Below are positions 17,515 through 26,508 of a stretch of DNA of 64,000 nt, one piece after another. Origin of the DNA: Pseudomonas guariconensis (GTDB lineage: Bacteria > Pseudomonadota > Gammaproteobacteria > Pseudomonadales > Pseudomonadaceae); NCBI RefSeq assembly GCF_015680235.1, contig NZ_JADLJL010000020.1, positions 1 through 64,000 of the forward strand, in the 5' to 3' direction. Made by a program: the position numbers and the translations under genes. The first letter of the stretch is position 1, and every line of letters starts with the position of its first letter. The notes under the pieces were generated by a model, which saw nothing but the letters and a program-made list of their open reading frames with translations, ran no database searches and was not told where the DNA came from.

Positions 17515-17625
17515 TGGGGGCTGCTGCGCAGCCCTTTCGCGGCACAAGGCCGCCCCTACAGGACGCGCGTCCCCCCCCTGTAGGAGCGGCCTTGTGCCGC
17601 GAAAAGGGCGCGTAGCGCCCTCGGT
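17515..17625. repeat. REP palindrome pair (TTTCGCGGCACAAGGCCGC class)
   Basis: Copies at about 17532-17562 and 17579-17607 are inverted, with outer GGGCTGCTGCGCAGCCC and GGGCGCGTAGCGCCC mini-hairpins. The rest of the 413-base gap up to gabP (about 17626-17917) shows no ORF or clear promoter motif that I can support. Confidence 0.8.
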
Positions 17626-17917
17626 CCCATTCCGCTGGAACGCCCGTCCCAGAGCACCCCTAGTGGCCATTTGATAAATGTGACCCGCCTGGCAAAGCCG
17701 TGTCGCGATCGAACAGTTGCGAGACGTTTTCGAGTATTTTGCCCTCGCCCACCCCGGCTTAAAGTGGACCCCGCATTTTGTCGGTGCATCGCCCTGAGCG
17801 TGAGAAGGTCAACAACAGAGCGTGAGTGGTGTACCTGGTTACCGTTCTTTCAAAGGAGAAGCTTTTCGCCTACGTCTGCCCGTCTTTCCTTGTGTCAGCA
17901 AAAAGAGAACAAGACCA

Positions 17918-19312
17918 ATGAACACCGTGGGATCTGATGGCAACCTTGCACAAGGTTTCAAGCCACGTCATGTAACGATGTTGTCCATCGCGGGCATCAT
18001 CGGCGCCGGACTTTTCGTAGGTTCCGGGCACGCCATCGCGGCGGCCGGGCCAGCTACCATTCTTTCTTACTTCGTGGCCGGGACCCTGGTGGTACTGGTC
18101 ATGCGCATGCTCGGTGAGATGGCCGTCGCCCATCCAGACACCGGCTCCTTCTCTACCTACGCTGAACAAGCCATCGGCCGCTGGGCCGGCTACACCATCG
18201 GATGGTTGTACTGGTGGTTCTGGGTATTGGTGATCCCTATCGAAGCATTGGCCGCAGGCCACGTGCTGAACGCCTGGTTCCCCCAGGTGGACAGCTGGAT
18301 CTTCGCCTTGTTGTCGGTCGTGCTGCTCGCGGGTACCAACCTGTTCAGTGTGGCCAAGTACGGCGAATTCGAATTCTGGTTCGCGATTCTCAAGGTCACG
18401 GCGATCCTTGGCTTCATTGGCCTGGGCTTCGCGGCCCTCATGGGCTGGCTGCCAAACCGCGAGGTCAGCGGCCTGAGCACCTTGATGGCCGAGCACGGCG
18501 GCTTCACGCCCAAGGGTTGGTCCGCAGTGGTCGGCGCCTTCATCACCGTGATGTTCAGCTTCATCGGCACCGAGGCGGTGACCATCGCTGCAGCCGAGTC
18601 CAGCGACCCATCGCGCAACATCGCCAAGGCCACCCGCTCGGTGATCTGGCGTATCAGCACGTTCTATATCCTGTCGATCTTCGTGATCATCTCCATCGTG
18701 CCGTGGAACGACCCGCAACTGGCAGTCGTGGGTTCCTACCAGCGCGCCCTGGAAATCATGAACATCCCCAATGCCGCATTCATGGTCGACCTGGTGGTAC
18801 TGGTGGCAGTGACCAGCTGCATGAACTCGTCGATCTACATCGCCTCGCGGATGATGTACTCCCTGGCCAAGCGCGGCGACGCCCCGGCCGTCCTGAACCA
18901 CACCAACAAAGCCGGCGTACCCTACGCAGCCGTGTTCGGCAGCACCCTGATCGGAGCGGGCATCGCCATCCTCAACTACTTCGCGCCCAAGGGCGTGTTC
19001 GAGTTCCTGCTGGCAAGTTCTGGCGCCATTGCTTTGCTGGTGTACATGGCCATCGCCATTTCCCAGCTGCGCATGCGCCGCCGCCTGGAGCGCGAAAGCA
19101 CTGAGCTGAAGTTCCGCATGTGGTTGTTCCCGTACCTGACCTGGGCGGTGATCATCTTCATCGCTGGCGCCTTGGGCGTGATGATGTTCACCGAGGAGCA
19201 TCGCGCGGAAGTGACTTCGACCCTGGGCTTGGCGTTGGTGATCTCCTTCCTGGGGATCATCACCAGCCGTGGGCAGGCGAGGGCGGCAGCGCTGACCCGC
19301 TCGGTGGGCTGA
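17918..19312 (+). CDS. gabP: GABA permease (APC family amino acid transporter)
   Basis: A 464-residue inner-membrane symporter with about twelve transmembrane segments. The opening LAQGFKPRHVTMLSIAGIIGAGLFVGSGHAI and the TEAVTIAAAESSDPSRNIAKATRSVIWRI block identify the amino acid-polyamine-organocation family, GabP branch; it should import 4-aminobutyrate with protons. The start at 17918 gives MNTVGSDGNLAQGF; the longer frame upstream encodes non-family residues. The gene is followed directly by a strong terminator, so it is monocistronic. Confidence 0.9.
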   Translation: MNTVGSDGNLAQGFKPRHVTMLSIAGIIGAGLFVGSGHAIAAAGPATILSYFVAGTLVVLVMRMLGEMAVAHPDTGSFSTYAEQAIGRWAGYTIGWLYWWFWVLVIPIEALAAGHVLNAWFPQVDSWIFALLSVVLLAGTNLFSVAKYGEFEFWFAILKVTAILGFIGLGFAALMGWLPNREVSGLSTLMAEHGGFTPKGWSAVVGAFITVMFSFIGTEAVTIAAAESSDPSRNIAKATRSVIWRISTFYILSIFVIISIVPWNDPQLAVVGSYQRALEIMNIPNAAFMVDLVVLVAVTSCMNSSIYIASRMMYSLAKRGDAPAVLNHTNKAGVPYAAVFGSTLIGAGIAILNYFAPKGVFEFLLASSGAIALLVYMAIAISQLRMRRRLERESTELKFRMWLFPYLTWAVIIFIAGALGVMMFTEEHRAEVTSTLGLALVISFLGIITSRGQARAAALTRSVG

Positions 19313-19338
19313 CGGTCGGTCGAGCTTGTGTAAGAGAA

Positions 19339-19366
19339 AAGGCATCTGGCGACAGATGCCTTTTTT
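19339..19366 (+). terminator. Intrinsic terminator after gabP
   Basis: An AGGCATCTG / CAGATGCCT stem of 9 bp with a GCGA loop is followed by TTTTTT. It starts 27 bases after the gabP stop. Confidence 0.9.
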
Positions 19367-19477
19367 CGTTGTGGGCGAGGTGAAGTTGCACAGTCATGTC
19401 GGGCGGGGGTGGCCAGCCGGGCTGCAAGCACGTGTCCAGGGCTGATCCACAGGTTCAATCGAAACCATAGTGGAAAT

Positions 19478-19497
19478 ATATTTTGCGCGCTAAATAT
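19478..19497. promoter_or_regulatory. Candidate MarR-type operator palindrome
   Basis: ATATTTTGCGCGCTAAATAT is a 20-base palindrome with a single mismatched pair around GCGCGC. It lies about 70 bases upstream of the DUF2790 gene in an AT-rich patch. Size and symmetry fit a dimeric winged-HTH regulator; the regulator itself is not in the window. Confidence 0.45.
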
Positions 19498-19565
19498 TAT
19501 CGTGCAAATTAAGCCTCAAGCATGAAGCAATCGCTTCATCCCCTACGAGACACTGGAGAACGATC

Positions 19566-19811
19566 ATGACCACTTCCAAAGCCTTCGCCATCGCCACCCT
19601 CACACTCGGCGTCAGTGTTGGCGCCTTTGCCCAGACCGCCACTCAGTACCACTACGGAATGGACCTGGACATCGACACAGTCATCTCTGTTGAGGACACG
19701 CCCAGCATCAGCGGCGAAAACAGCGTTGCGACCCTGACCTACCGTGACAGCCACGGCAAGGAGCAGAAGGTGAGTTATATCCTTCCAAACACTGCAGCCA
19801 ACCAGAACTGA
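19566..19811 (+). CDS. DUF2790 domain-containing small secreted protein
   Basis: An 81-residue protein with a signal peptide (cleavage after AFA, about residue 21) and a mature part of about 60 residues that matches the DUF2790 family common in Pseudomonas: YHYGMDLDIDTVIS followed by VATLTYRDSHGKEQKVSYI. It should be periplasmic. Function is unknown, though small DUF2790 proteins often sit in stress- or metal-responsive loci. The esterase gene begins 30 bases later on the same strand, so they are probably one operon under the palindrome at 19478. Confidence 0.8.
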   Translation: MTTSKAFAIATLTLGVSVGAFAQTATQYHYGMDLDIDTVISVEDTPSISGENSVATLTYRDSHGKEQKVSYILPNTAANQN

Positions 19812-19841
19812 ATGCCTGCCTACGGTCTAGGAGCTTAAAGC

Positions 19842-20858
19842 ATGAAATTGTCCCGCACCCTCACCGCCGGCCTGCTGGCTCTGGCTGTCAACAGTGCCTT
19901 CGCCGCTGGTAGCCCCGGCGTGGAACACACCACTCAAGGCTTCCTTGAGGCTTTGGCTGCAGGTGGCGGCAAGCCGCTGGAAACCTTGTCGCCCAAAGAC
20001 GCCCGGTCAGTGCTGACCGGCGCCCAGGCCAGTGTGAAGGTCGACTTGTCAGGTATTCACGTCGAGCGCCGTACCATCCAGGCCGACGGCCAGCCACTGG
20101 AGATCCGCGTCGTGCGGCCGGAGGGTGCCAAGGGTAACCTGCCGGTATTCATGTTCTTCCACGGCGGTGGCTGGGTGTTGGGCGACTATCCAACCCATGA
20201 ACGATTGATTCGCGACCTGGTAGTGGGCTCTGGTGCGGCAGCGGTCTACGTCGATTACACGCCATCGCCCGAGGCCAAGTTCCCCACGGCGATCAATCAG
20301 GCCTATGCCGCCACCCGCTGGGTCGCTGAGCATGGCAAGGAGATAGGTGTCGACGGTACCCGCTTGGCGGTGGCAGGTAACAGCGTCGGCGGCAACATGG
20401 CCGCGGTAGTCGCCATCAAGGCCAAGGAGGCCGGAACTCCGAAGCTACGCTTCCAAGCGCTGCTGTGGCCCGTGACTGATGCCAACTTCAACAATGGTTC
20501 CTACAACCAATTCGCTGAAGGGCACTTCCTGACACGTAACATGATGCAGTGGTTCTGGGACAGCTATACCACTGATCCGAAGCAGCGCGACGACATTCAC
20601 GCATCGCCCCTGCGGGCCAGCTTGGATCAGTTGAAAGGTTTGCCGCCGGCACTGGTACAAACCGCTGAAATGGACGTGCTGCGAGATGAAGGCGAAGCCT
20701 ATGCCCGCAAGTTGGAAGCCGCTGGCGTGGAAGTGACCGCTGTGCGCTACAATGGCATGATTCATGACTTTGGTCTGCTCAACGTTCTCGGCGAAGTGCC
20801 TGGGACCCGCAGCGCGATGGAACAGGCTGCTCAGGCGATCAGGCAGCACCTGAAGTAA
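19842..20858 (+). CDS. Exported alpha/beta hydrolase, HSL-type esterase
   Basis: A 338-residue enzyme with a signal peptide (cleavage after AFA, about residue 22), so it acts in the periplasm or outside. The hormone-sensitive-lipase signature is clear: the oxyanion-hole motif FFHGGGW (about 105), the nucleophile elbow AGNSVGGNMA (Ser about 180), the acid in EMDVLRDEG and the catalytic His in GMIHDFG near the C-terminus. It should hydrolyse short-chain esters of an unknown compound. It is co-directional with and close to the DUF2790 gene. Confidence 0.88.
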   Translation: MKLSRTLTAGLLALAVNSAFAAGSPGVEHTTQGFLEALAAGGGKPLETLSPKDARSVLTGAQASVKVDLSGIHVERRTIQADGQPLEIRVVRPEGAKGNLPVFMFFHGGGWVLGDYPTHERLIRDLVVGSGAAAVYVDYTPSPEAKFPTAINQAYAATRWVAEHGKEIGVDGTRLAVAGNSVGGNMAAVVAIKAKEAGTPKLRFQALLWPVTDANFNNGSYNQFAEGHFLTRNMMQWFWDSYTTDPKQRDDIHASPLRASLDQLKGLPPALVQTAEMDVLRDEGEAYARKLEAAGVEVTAVRYNGMIHDFGLLNVLGEVPGTRSAMEQAAQAIRQHLK

Positions 20859-20874
20859 TAGATACAATCTGCAA

Positions 20875-20895
20875 CGGGGCGACCTTGTCGCCCCG
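20875..20895. terminator. Hairpin between convergent genes
   Basis: CGGGGCGAC / GTCGCCCCG, a perfect 9-bp stem with a CTT loop, lies between the esterase and the dehydratase stops. There is no clean T run, so termination is likely but not certain. Confidence 0.5.
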
Positions 20896-20910
20896 GTCGT
20901 ATTTCCCCCT

Positions 20911-22698
20911 TCAATGCGAATGCCGCGGCATCCCCCCTTCGCGGGCGATCACGCGCATGTGCAGGGTGGCCGGTTCCAGGCACCCCCCAGTGGACAACTG
21001 CCCGACCAACTGGCGGTAGAGCTCTTGCCATGGTGTTTGGGAGGCCGGGATGTTCGGCTTCCAGGCTGCGCGACGGCGTGCCACTTCCTCGTCGTCTACC
21101 AGCAGGTCGACGCGACGGTTGTTGAGGTCGACGCGCAGCCTGTCGTTGGTCTGAAGCAGTGCCAGGCCGCCCCCGACCGCCGCTTCCGGCGACATGTTAA
21201 GAATCGACGGGCTGGCCGAGGTGCCGCTCTGGCGACCGTCGCCCAGGCACGGCAACGAGTCGATGCCCTTTTTGATCAGCGCCGCCGGTGGCGCCATGTT
21301 GACCACTTCAGCACTACCTGGGTAACCCACGGTGCCGGCGCCACGAATCACCAGGATGCAACGCTCGTCGATGTCCAGTGCTGGGTCGTCAATGCGCGCG
21401 TGGTAGTCCTCGGGGCCCTCGAACACGATGGCTCGCGCCTCGAAGCTGTTTTCCTTGCCGGGCTCGGACAGGTAGGTCTTGCGGAAGGCTTCGCCGACCA
21501 CCGACATCTTCATGATCGCGCTGTCGAAGAAATTACCACTGAGAACGATGAAGCCAGCGCTGTGCTTGAGCGGCTCGTCGAACGGCAGGATCACGTCGCG
21601 GTTGCTGGTGACGGTGTCGCTGACCACCTCGCCAATGGTCTTGCCGCTGACCGTGATGCAATCTTCATGCAGGCGCCCGGCCTTGCGCAGTTCGTGCATC
21701 ACCGCCGGCACGCCGCCGGCACGGTGGAAACCTTCGCCCAGGTACTTGCCCGCAGGCATGCAGTTGACCAGCAGCGGCACGTCTTCACCGATGCGCTGCC
21801 AGTCGTCCAGCGACAGCTCGATGCCCATGTGCCGGGCGATAGCGATCAGGTGCGGCGGGCAGTTGCTTGAAGCGCCCAGGGCCGAGGCCACTGCGATGGC
21901 GTTCTCGAATGCTTCGCGGGTCATGATCGATGAGGGGTGTACCTCTTGCATCACCAGTTCGCAGATGCGCCTGCCGGTGGCGTAGGCCATCTGCCCGCGC
22001 TCCCGATAGGGTGCGGGGATGCTGGCGCAACCGGGCAGCGACATGCCCAGGGCTTCGGCCAGGGCGTTCATCGACAGCGCCGTGCCCATGGTATTGCAGT
22101 GGCCTACCGACGGCGAAGCGGCGGTGGTCATTTCCATGAACCCTTCGTAGTCGATTTCGCCGGCAGCCATCAGGTTGCGCGCATGCCACAGCACTGTGCC
22201 CGAGCCGATCAGTTGGCCCTTGTGATGGCCGTCGAGCATTGGCCCGCCGGACAACACAATGGCTGGCAGGTCGGTGGTGGCGGCAGCCATCAGGCAGGCT
22301 GGCGTGGTTTTGTCGCAGCCGGTGGTCAACACCACGCCATCCAGCGGGTAGCCGTGGAGGATTTCCACCAACCCCAGGTACGCCAGGTTGCGGTCGAGCG
22401 CGGCGGTTGGCCGACGGCTCTGTTCGGCGATCGGGTGTACCGGGAACTCCATCGGAATGCCGCCTGCGTCTCGGATACCGGCCTTGACCCGCTGGGCCAG
22501 TTCCAGGTGATGGCGGTTGCAGGGCGTCAGGTCGCTTCCGGTCTGGGCGATGCCAATGATCGGCCGCCCCGATTGCAGTTCGGCGCGGGTCAGGCCGTAG
22601 TTCATGTAGCGCTCGACGTATAGCGCGGTCATGTCGGCGTGGCTCGGGTCGTCGAACCATTGCTGGCTGCGCAGCGGGCGTTTCGCGGTGTCGGTCAT
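20911..22698 (-). CDS. IlvD/Edd family sugar-acid dehydratase
   Basis: A 595-residue Fe-S dehydratase that removes water from an aldonic acid to give a 2-keto-3-deoxy acid. The three cluster cysteines are visible in LTPCNRHH (about 57), TTGCDKTTPAC (about 125) and SVGHCNTMGTA (about 198). The C-terminal DGRQSGTSASPSILNMSPEAAVGGGLALL motif is typical of the L-arabonate/D-xylonate branch rather than of IlvD proper. It is the last gene of a minus-strand operon with the MFS and FAH genes. The exact sugar acid is not determined by sequence. The start at 22698 avoids overlapping the upstream gene. Confidence 0.88.
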   Translation of the reverse strand: MTDTAKRPLRSQQWFDDPSHADMTALYVERYMNYGLTRAELQSGRPIIGIAQTGSDLTPCNRHHLELAQRVKAGIRDAGGIPMEFPVHPIAEQSRRPTAALDRNLAYLGLVEILHGYPLDGVVLTTGCDKTTPACLMAAATTDLPAIVLSGGPMLDGHHKGQLIGSGTVLWHARNLMAAGEIDYEGFMEMTTAASPSVGHCNTMGTALSMNALAEALGMSLPGCASIPAPYRERGQMAYATGRRICELVMQEVHPSSIMTREAFENAIAVASALGASSNCPPHLIAIARHMGIELSLDDWQRIGEDVPLLVNCMPAGKYLGEGFHRAGGVPAVMHELRKAGRLHEDCITVSGKTIGEVVSDTVTSNRDVILPFDEPLKHSAGFIVLSGNFFDSAIMKMSVVGEAFRKTYLSEPGKENSFEARAIVFEGPEDYHARIDDPALDIDERCILVIRGAGTVGYPGSAEVVNMAPPAALIKKGIDSLPCLGDGRQSGTSASPSILNMSPEAAVGGGLALLQTNDRLRVDLNNRRVDLLVDDEEVARRRAAWKPNIPASQTPWQELYRQLVGQLSTGGCLEPATLHMRVIAREGGMPRHSH

Positions 22699-22729
22699 AT
22701 CGTTCTCTCTTGTGTGGGGTGGCCACCGC

Positions 22730-24118
22730 TTAGCGTTGCGGCACACCGACGCCTGCATGGCTATGTAGGGATGGCGCAGCGCTTCCCACTGCGTCGTCCA
22801 GTACAGTCAGGTCGCGGCCACGGGTTTCGACGGACAGCCAGGTGCCGAGCAAGGTCAGCCCAGCCAGCGCCAGGGTGTAGAGCGCCAGCACCCAGTAGGC
22901 ACCACCGGCCAGGCCGACCAGGAATATACCCAGGATCGGTGCCAAACCGCCGGACAGCATCGCGCCGATTTCTCGGGACAGGGCCACGCCGGAGTAGCGG
23001 TAGCGGTTGCCGAACAGTTCGGTGAAATGGGCACATTGGGCGCCGAGCATGCTATTCGCAGCCAGGGCGAAGCCACCCACAACGGCGATGCACACCAATG
23101 TCGAGTTGCCGCTGTCGATCATCCACCATGAGGGGAACGCCCACAACGCGCCGAACAACGCGCCGCCACGGTACACCGCCAGGCGCCCGAAACGATCGGA
23201 CAGCGCGCCGAACAATGGGGTGGTGAACACGCTGAGGATACTGGCGACGAGCACCGCATTGGTACCAATGGTGGCCAGGTTGGCACCATCCTCGCCGAGA
23301 TGGCGGCTGGCGAAACCGGTCAGGAAGGCGATGGAAACAGTGGCGTAAAGGGTCGAGCAGCCCGTTTCGGCCATGCGCATCAGGGTAGTCGCCGCCAGTG
23401 GCCGACGAGCATTACGCAACACGGCGCGCATCGGCGATTCGATCACCTGCTGGCTCTGGCTGAGCTGCTGGAACACCGGGCTTTCCTTGAGCTTGAGGCG
23501 GATCCAGATGGCCATGAATATCAGCACCACGCTGGCCAGGAAGGGGATTCGCCAGCCCCAGTCGAGCAGTTCCTCATGGGTGAGCGAGGTCTGCATCACG
23601 CGGAACGTGATAGTGGCAAGGGCCAGGCCGCTGAATACCCCGATGAAGGGCAGGGCGGCATAGAACCCTCGGCGCTCACGTGGCGCCAGTTCGGCCATGA
23701 GTGTCGCTGCGCCGGTCTGTTCGGCACCCGCACCGAAACCTTGCAGCAGGCGCAGCAGTACCAGCAGCACGGCGCCAGTGGCGCCAGTTGGCAGTAGGCC
23801 GATCAGGGTAGTGGCGGTACCCATCAGGGCAATGGTCAGCAACAAGACCAGCTTGCGCCCTTTGCGGTCCCCCAGCGAGCCAAAGAAAAGCCCGCCGAAT
23901 GGTCGCGCCAGGAAGCCTGCGCCATAGGTGGCGAAACTGGCGAGCAAGGCGCCAGTGGTCCCGAGGGAGGGGAAGAATATATGGCCGAAGACCAGCGCCG
24001 CGGCCAGCCCATAGATGGCGAAGTCGTAGTACTCCAGAGCACTGCCGATTGCGCCGGTATAGATAGCCCGGCGCAGCTGACGCGGGTCAGGCACGGTGTC
24101 CTTGACTTGGGTTTGCAT
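22730..24118 (-). CDS. MFS transporter, metabolite:H+ symporter (MHS) family
   Basis: A 462-residue inner-membrane protein with about twelve transmembrane helices. The opening RRAIYTGAIGSALEYYDFAIYGLAAALVFGHIFFP and the loop FGSLGDRKGRKLVLLLT are diagnostic of the MHS group (KgtP, ShiA, ProP). It should take up an organic or sugar acid with protons. Placed between the FAH-type and IlvD-type genes on the same strand, it is likely the uptake system for the locus substrate (inference). Confidence 0.88.
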   Translation of the reverse strand: MQTQVKDTVPDPRQLRRAIYTGAIGSALEYYDFAIYGLAAALVFGHIFFPSLGTTGALLASFATYGAGFLARPFGGLFFGSLGDRKGRKLVLLLTIALMGTATTLIGLLPTGATGAVLLVLLRLLQGFGAGAEQTGAATLMAELAPRERRGFYAALPFIGVFSGLALATITFRVMQTSLTHEELLDWGWRIPFLASVVLIFMAIWIRLKLKESPVFQQLSQSQQVIESPMRAVLRNARRPLAATTLMRMAETGCSTLYATVSIAFLTGFASRHLGEDGANLATIGTNAVLVASILSVFTTPLFGALSDRFGRLAVYRGGALFGALWAFPSWWMIDSGNSTLVCIAVVGGFALAANSMLGAQCAHFTELFGNRYRYSGVALSREIGAMLSGGLAPILGIFLVGLAGGAYWVLALYTLALAGLTLLGTWLSVETRGRDLTVLDDAVGSAAPSLHSHAGVGVPQR

Positions 24119-24169
24119 GTCTTGCCTCGCTTTTTTGTTGTTATGGGCCTGCGGAAAGCCGTTGTGTCG

Positions 24170-25348
24170 CTACTTAAGGAGGCCTCGAGCGGCCAGGTTG
24201 TGCATCATCGCGCCGAGGCCGAAGGTCCACGGGCGGGCTTGGTCGCTGGTGGTGACCTGGTTATGCAGTTGGCCCAGGAACGGGCTGGCAATGCGTACGT
24301 GGTCGCCGGGTTTGTGGGTGAAGCCGGCACCCGGCTGGTCGCGGTCTTCGGTGGGCGCGAACAGCGTGCCGAGGAACAGCATGAAGCCGTCGGGGTACTG
24401 GTGGTTTTCGTTGAGGGTCTGCCGTACCAGGTCTTCAGGGTCACGGCTGATCTGGTCCATTGAGCTGCTGCCCCGCAGGCGGTAGCCATCGCGGCCCTGG
24501 ACCTCCAGGTCGATCACGCAGCGGCGCACCGCGTCCAGGTTGAAGGTCTCGTCGAACAGGCGAATGAACGGGCCGACGGCGCACGAGGCGTTGTTGTCTT
24601 TGGCCTTGCTCAGCAGCAGCGCGCTGCGGCCCTCGAAGTCGCGCAGGTTGACGTCGTTGCCCAGGGTTGCGCCATGAATCCGACCGCGGCTGTCGACCGC
24701 CAACACCACTTCCGGTTCGGGGTTGTTCCATGCCGATTTCGGGTGCACGCCGATTGCGCTGCCGCTGCCGACCGCTGCCAACACCGGGGCTTTGGTGAAG
24801 ATTTCCGCATCTGGACCGATCCCGACTTCCAGGTATTGGGACCACATTCCCTTTTCCAGCAGCAGTGCTTTCAATGCCATTGCCTGTTGAGAGCCTGGCT
24901 GCACTGCGCGCAAGTTGTCACCGATTACCGCGCGCACTGTGGCCCGCACTGCTTCGGCCTTGCTGGCGTCGCCGCCGGCCTGCTCCTCGATCACCCGTTC
25001 GATCATGCTGGCGGCGAAGGTCACGCCGGCAGCTTTGATGACCTGCAGGTCGACGGGGGCGAGCAGGTAGGGCTTGCTGGCATCGAAAGCCGCACCGCTG
25101 TTGTTCAGCAGCGCCTCGATGCTCCCCAGAAATTGGCCCGGCGTGCTGCGTACGGCGTGGAGCGGGTCTTCGTGCTCGAGCAACTGACTAAGGGTGGCGA
25201 AGCGTTCGGAGAGGTCGAACACGCCGTCGCTGCGCAGCACTATCGGCGAGGGGCCGCCGGGTTCACCGGGTATCCAGGCACGGCCGATAAGGGTGCCGGC
25301 AAGGCTGTCGTCGGGCAGAGTATTGGCGCAAGTGAGCGTTATCGGCAT
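24170..25348 (-). CDS. Fumarylacetoacetate hydrolase-fold protein, probable 2-keto-3-deoxy-aldonate dehydratase
   Basis: A 392-residue protein whose C-terminal half is an FAH-type fold. Acidic metal ligands are expected around YLEVGIGPDAEIFTK and in WNNPEPEVVLAVDSRG (Glu-x-Glu, about 210-220), with GNDVNLRDFEGRSALLLSKAKDNNASCAVGPF following. Long FAH-fold proteins that co-occur with IlvD/Edd dehydratases and KGSA dehydrogenases usually act on 2-keto-3-deoxy pentonates, yielding alpha-ketoglutarate semialdehyde. I infer that role here. The start at 25348 gives MPITL; the longer frame runs into the regulatory region. It is the first gene of the minus-strand operon. Confidence 0.8.
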   Translation of the reverse strand: MPITLTCANTLPDDSLAGTLIGRAWIPGEPGGPSPIVLRSDGVFDLSERFATLSQLLEHEDPLHAVRSTPGQFLGSIEALLNNSGAAFDASKPYLLAPVDLQVIKAAGVTFAASMIERVIEEQAGGDASKAEAVRATVRAVIGDNLRAVQPGSQQAMALKALLLEKGMWSQYLEVGIGPDAEIFTKAPVLAAVGSGSAIGVHPKSAWNNPEPEVVLAVDSRGRIHGATLGNDVNLRDFEGRSALLLSKAKDNNASCAVGPFIRLFDETFNLDAVRRCVIDLEVQGRDGYRLRGSSSMDQISRDPEDLVRQTLNENHQYPDGFMLFLGTLFAPTEDRDQPGAGFTHKPGDHVRIASPFLGQLHNQVTTSDQARPWTFGLGAMMHNLAARGLLK

Positions 25349-25423
25349 GGCATCTAGGTCTCTTGGATCTGAAAGCTGCACGCTAGGCAAACCGTGCGAT
25401 AAACTCCAATGGCATCTTTTCAC

Positions 25424-25450
25424 TATTCGATAACATACGGTTATTGCACC
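25424..25450. promoter_or_regulatory. Operator 1: ATTCGATAAC-N5-GTTATT palindrome
   Basis: GATAAC (25429-25434), five bases, then GTTATT (25440-25445), extended on the left to ATTCGATAAC. It contains the T-N11-A pattern of LysR boxes and lies in the divergent FAH/LysR promoter region. A second, better copy lies at 26406. Confidence 0.65.
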
Positions 25451-25462
25451 ACAGGTGGATTC

Positions 25463-26407
25463 ATGTCAGACCTTTCTTTTTCTCACGTCTGCAATTGGCT
25501 TAAGTTCCGCCACCTTCTGCTCATCGACACCCTCGGTCGCACCCACAACATGCATGTGGCAGCGCAACAGATGAACCTCAGTCAGCCGGCGATCAGCAAG
25601 ATGCTCAAGGAGATCGAGCACCTGCTCGGCTTCGCCCTGTTCGAGCGTCTACCACGCAGCATGCTGCCCACCGCCCTGGGCGAGCAGGTGGTGCGCTATG
25701 CCCAGGTCGCGCTCAATGATGCGCGCACCTTCGTCGACCAGATCGACAGCCTGCGCCAAGGCGGCCACGGTCACCTGAAGGTTGGCGGCATCTTTGCCGC
25801 CACCGCCGTGGCGCTGCCAGAGGCCATTGTCGAAATCAAGCAGCGCAAACCGTTGCTTTCGATTGAGGTGGTGGAGCAGACCAGTGACCATCTCATGACC
25901 ATGCTGGAGGACAAGAACCTGCACCTGGCGGTAGCGCGATTTACCGATGTGACGCAGCAGCAGCGCTTCGACTTCCAGCCGTTGGCGCCGGAGCCATTCT
26001 GCTTCGTGGTTAACCACCAGCATCCTTTGAGTGATGCCGGGCCGGTGACCCTACCTCAATTGCTCGAATGGCCATGGATCCTCTACCCCAAAGGCACGCC
26101 AATTCGCGGTCGCATGGAGCGCGCCTTCGCGGAGGCCGGGGTCGCGGTGCCGCGCAACACCATCGACACCATTTCAATGCAGACCTTCCTCAAGGTGCTG
26201 TTGGGTGGCCCGATGATCGGCATGCTGCCCCAGGCGATGGTCGAGCCACACCTTGCCAGCGGGGTCCTCATCAACCTCGACACGCCCCTGCACCTGGATC
26301 CTCAGGATTACGGCATCCTGACCCGCAAAGGCGAGCCGTTGACCGGAGCGGCCTTGGAGTTTGCCGAGATATTGCTGGCCAACGCAGGAAGGGAGCCGGC
26401 TGACTGA
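25463..26407 (+). CDS. LysR family regulator of the sugar-acid locus
   Basis: A 314-residue regulator with an N-terminal HTH (about 13-72: RHLLLIDTLGRTHNMHVAAQQMNLSQPAISKMLKEIEHLLG and LFERLPRSM) and a LysR substrate-binding domain (about 100-305). It resembles the GbpR/CbL sugar-acid group. The ATG at 25463 is preceded by AGGTGG. It is transcribed divergently from the FAH-MFS-IlvD operon and upstream of the semialdehyde dehydrogenase gene, and palindromes are present before both. It therefore most likely controls both arms in response to a pathway intermediate (inference). Confidence 0.88.
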   Translation: MSDLSFSHVCNWLKFRHLLLIDTLGRTHNMHVAAQQMNLSQPAISKMLKEIEHLLGFALFERLPRSMLPTALGEQVVRYAQVALNDARTFVDQIDSLRQGGHGHLKVGGIFAATAVALPEAIVEIKQRKPLLSIEVVEQTSDHLMTMLEDKNLHLAVARFTDVTQQQRFDFQPLAPEPFCFVVNHQHPLSDAGPVTLPQLLEWPWILYPKGTPIRGRMERAFAEAGVAVPRNTIDTISMQTFLKVLLGGPMIGMLPQAMVEPHLASGVLINLDTPLHLDPQDYGILTRKGEPLTGAALEFAEILLANAGREPAD

Positions 26408-26427
26408 TAACAAGCCGTTATCGAATG
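26402..26427. promoter_or_regulatory. Operator 2: GATAAC-AAGCC-GTTATC perfect palindrome
   Basis: Perfect 6-5-6 inverted repeat at 26406-26422, extended on the right to GTTATCGAAT, the complement of the left arm of operator 1. It overlaps the LysR stop codon and lies 87 bases before the dehydrogenase start. Confidence 0.7.
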
Positions 26428-26508
26428 ATCCCTAAAAGCCATTGGGCAAGAATCGCAGAGCCGCATAGATTAGCGCTCACTGTCTTATGCGACGCGAAGG
26501 GACCCTTC

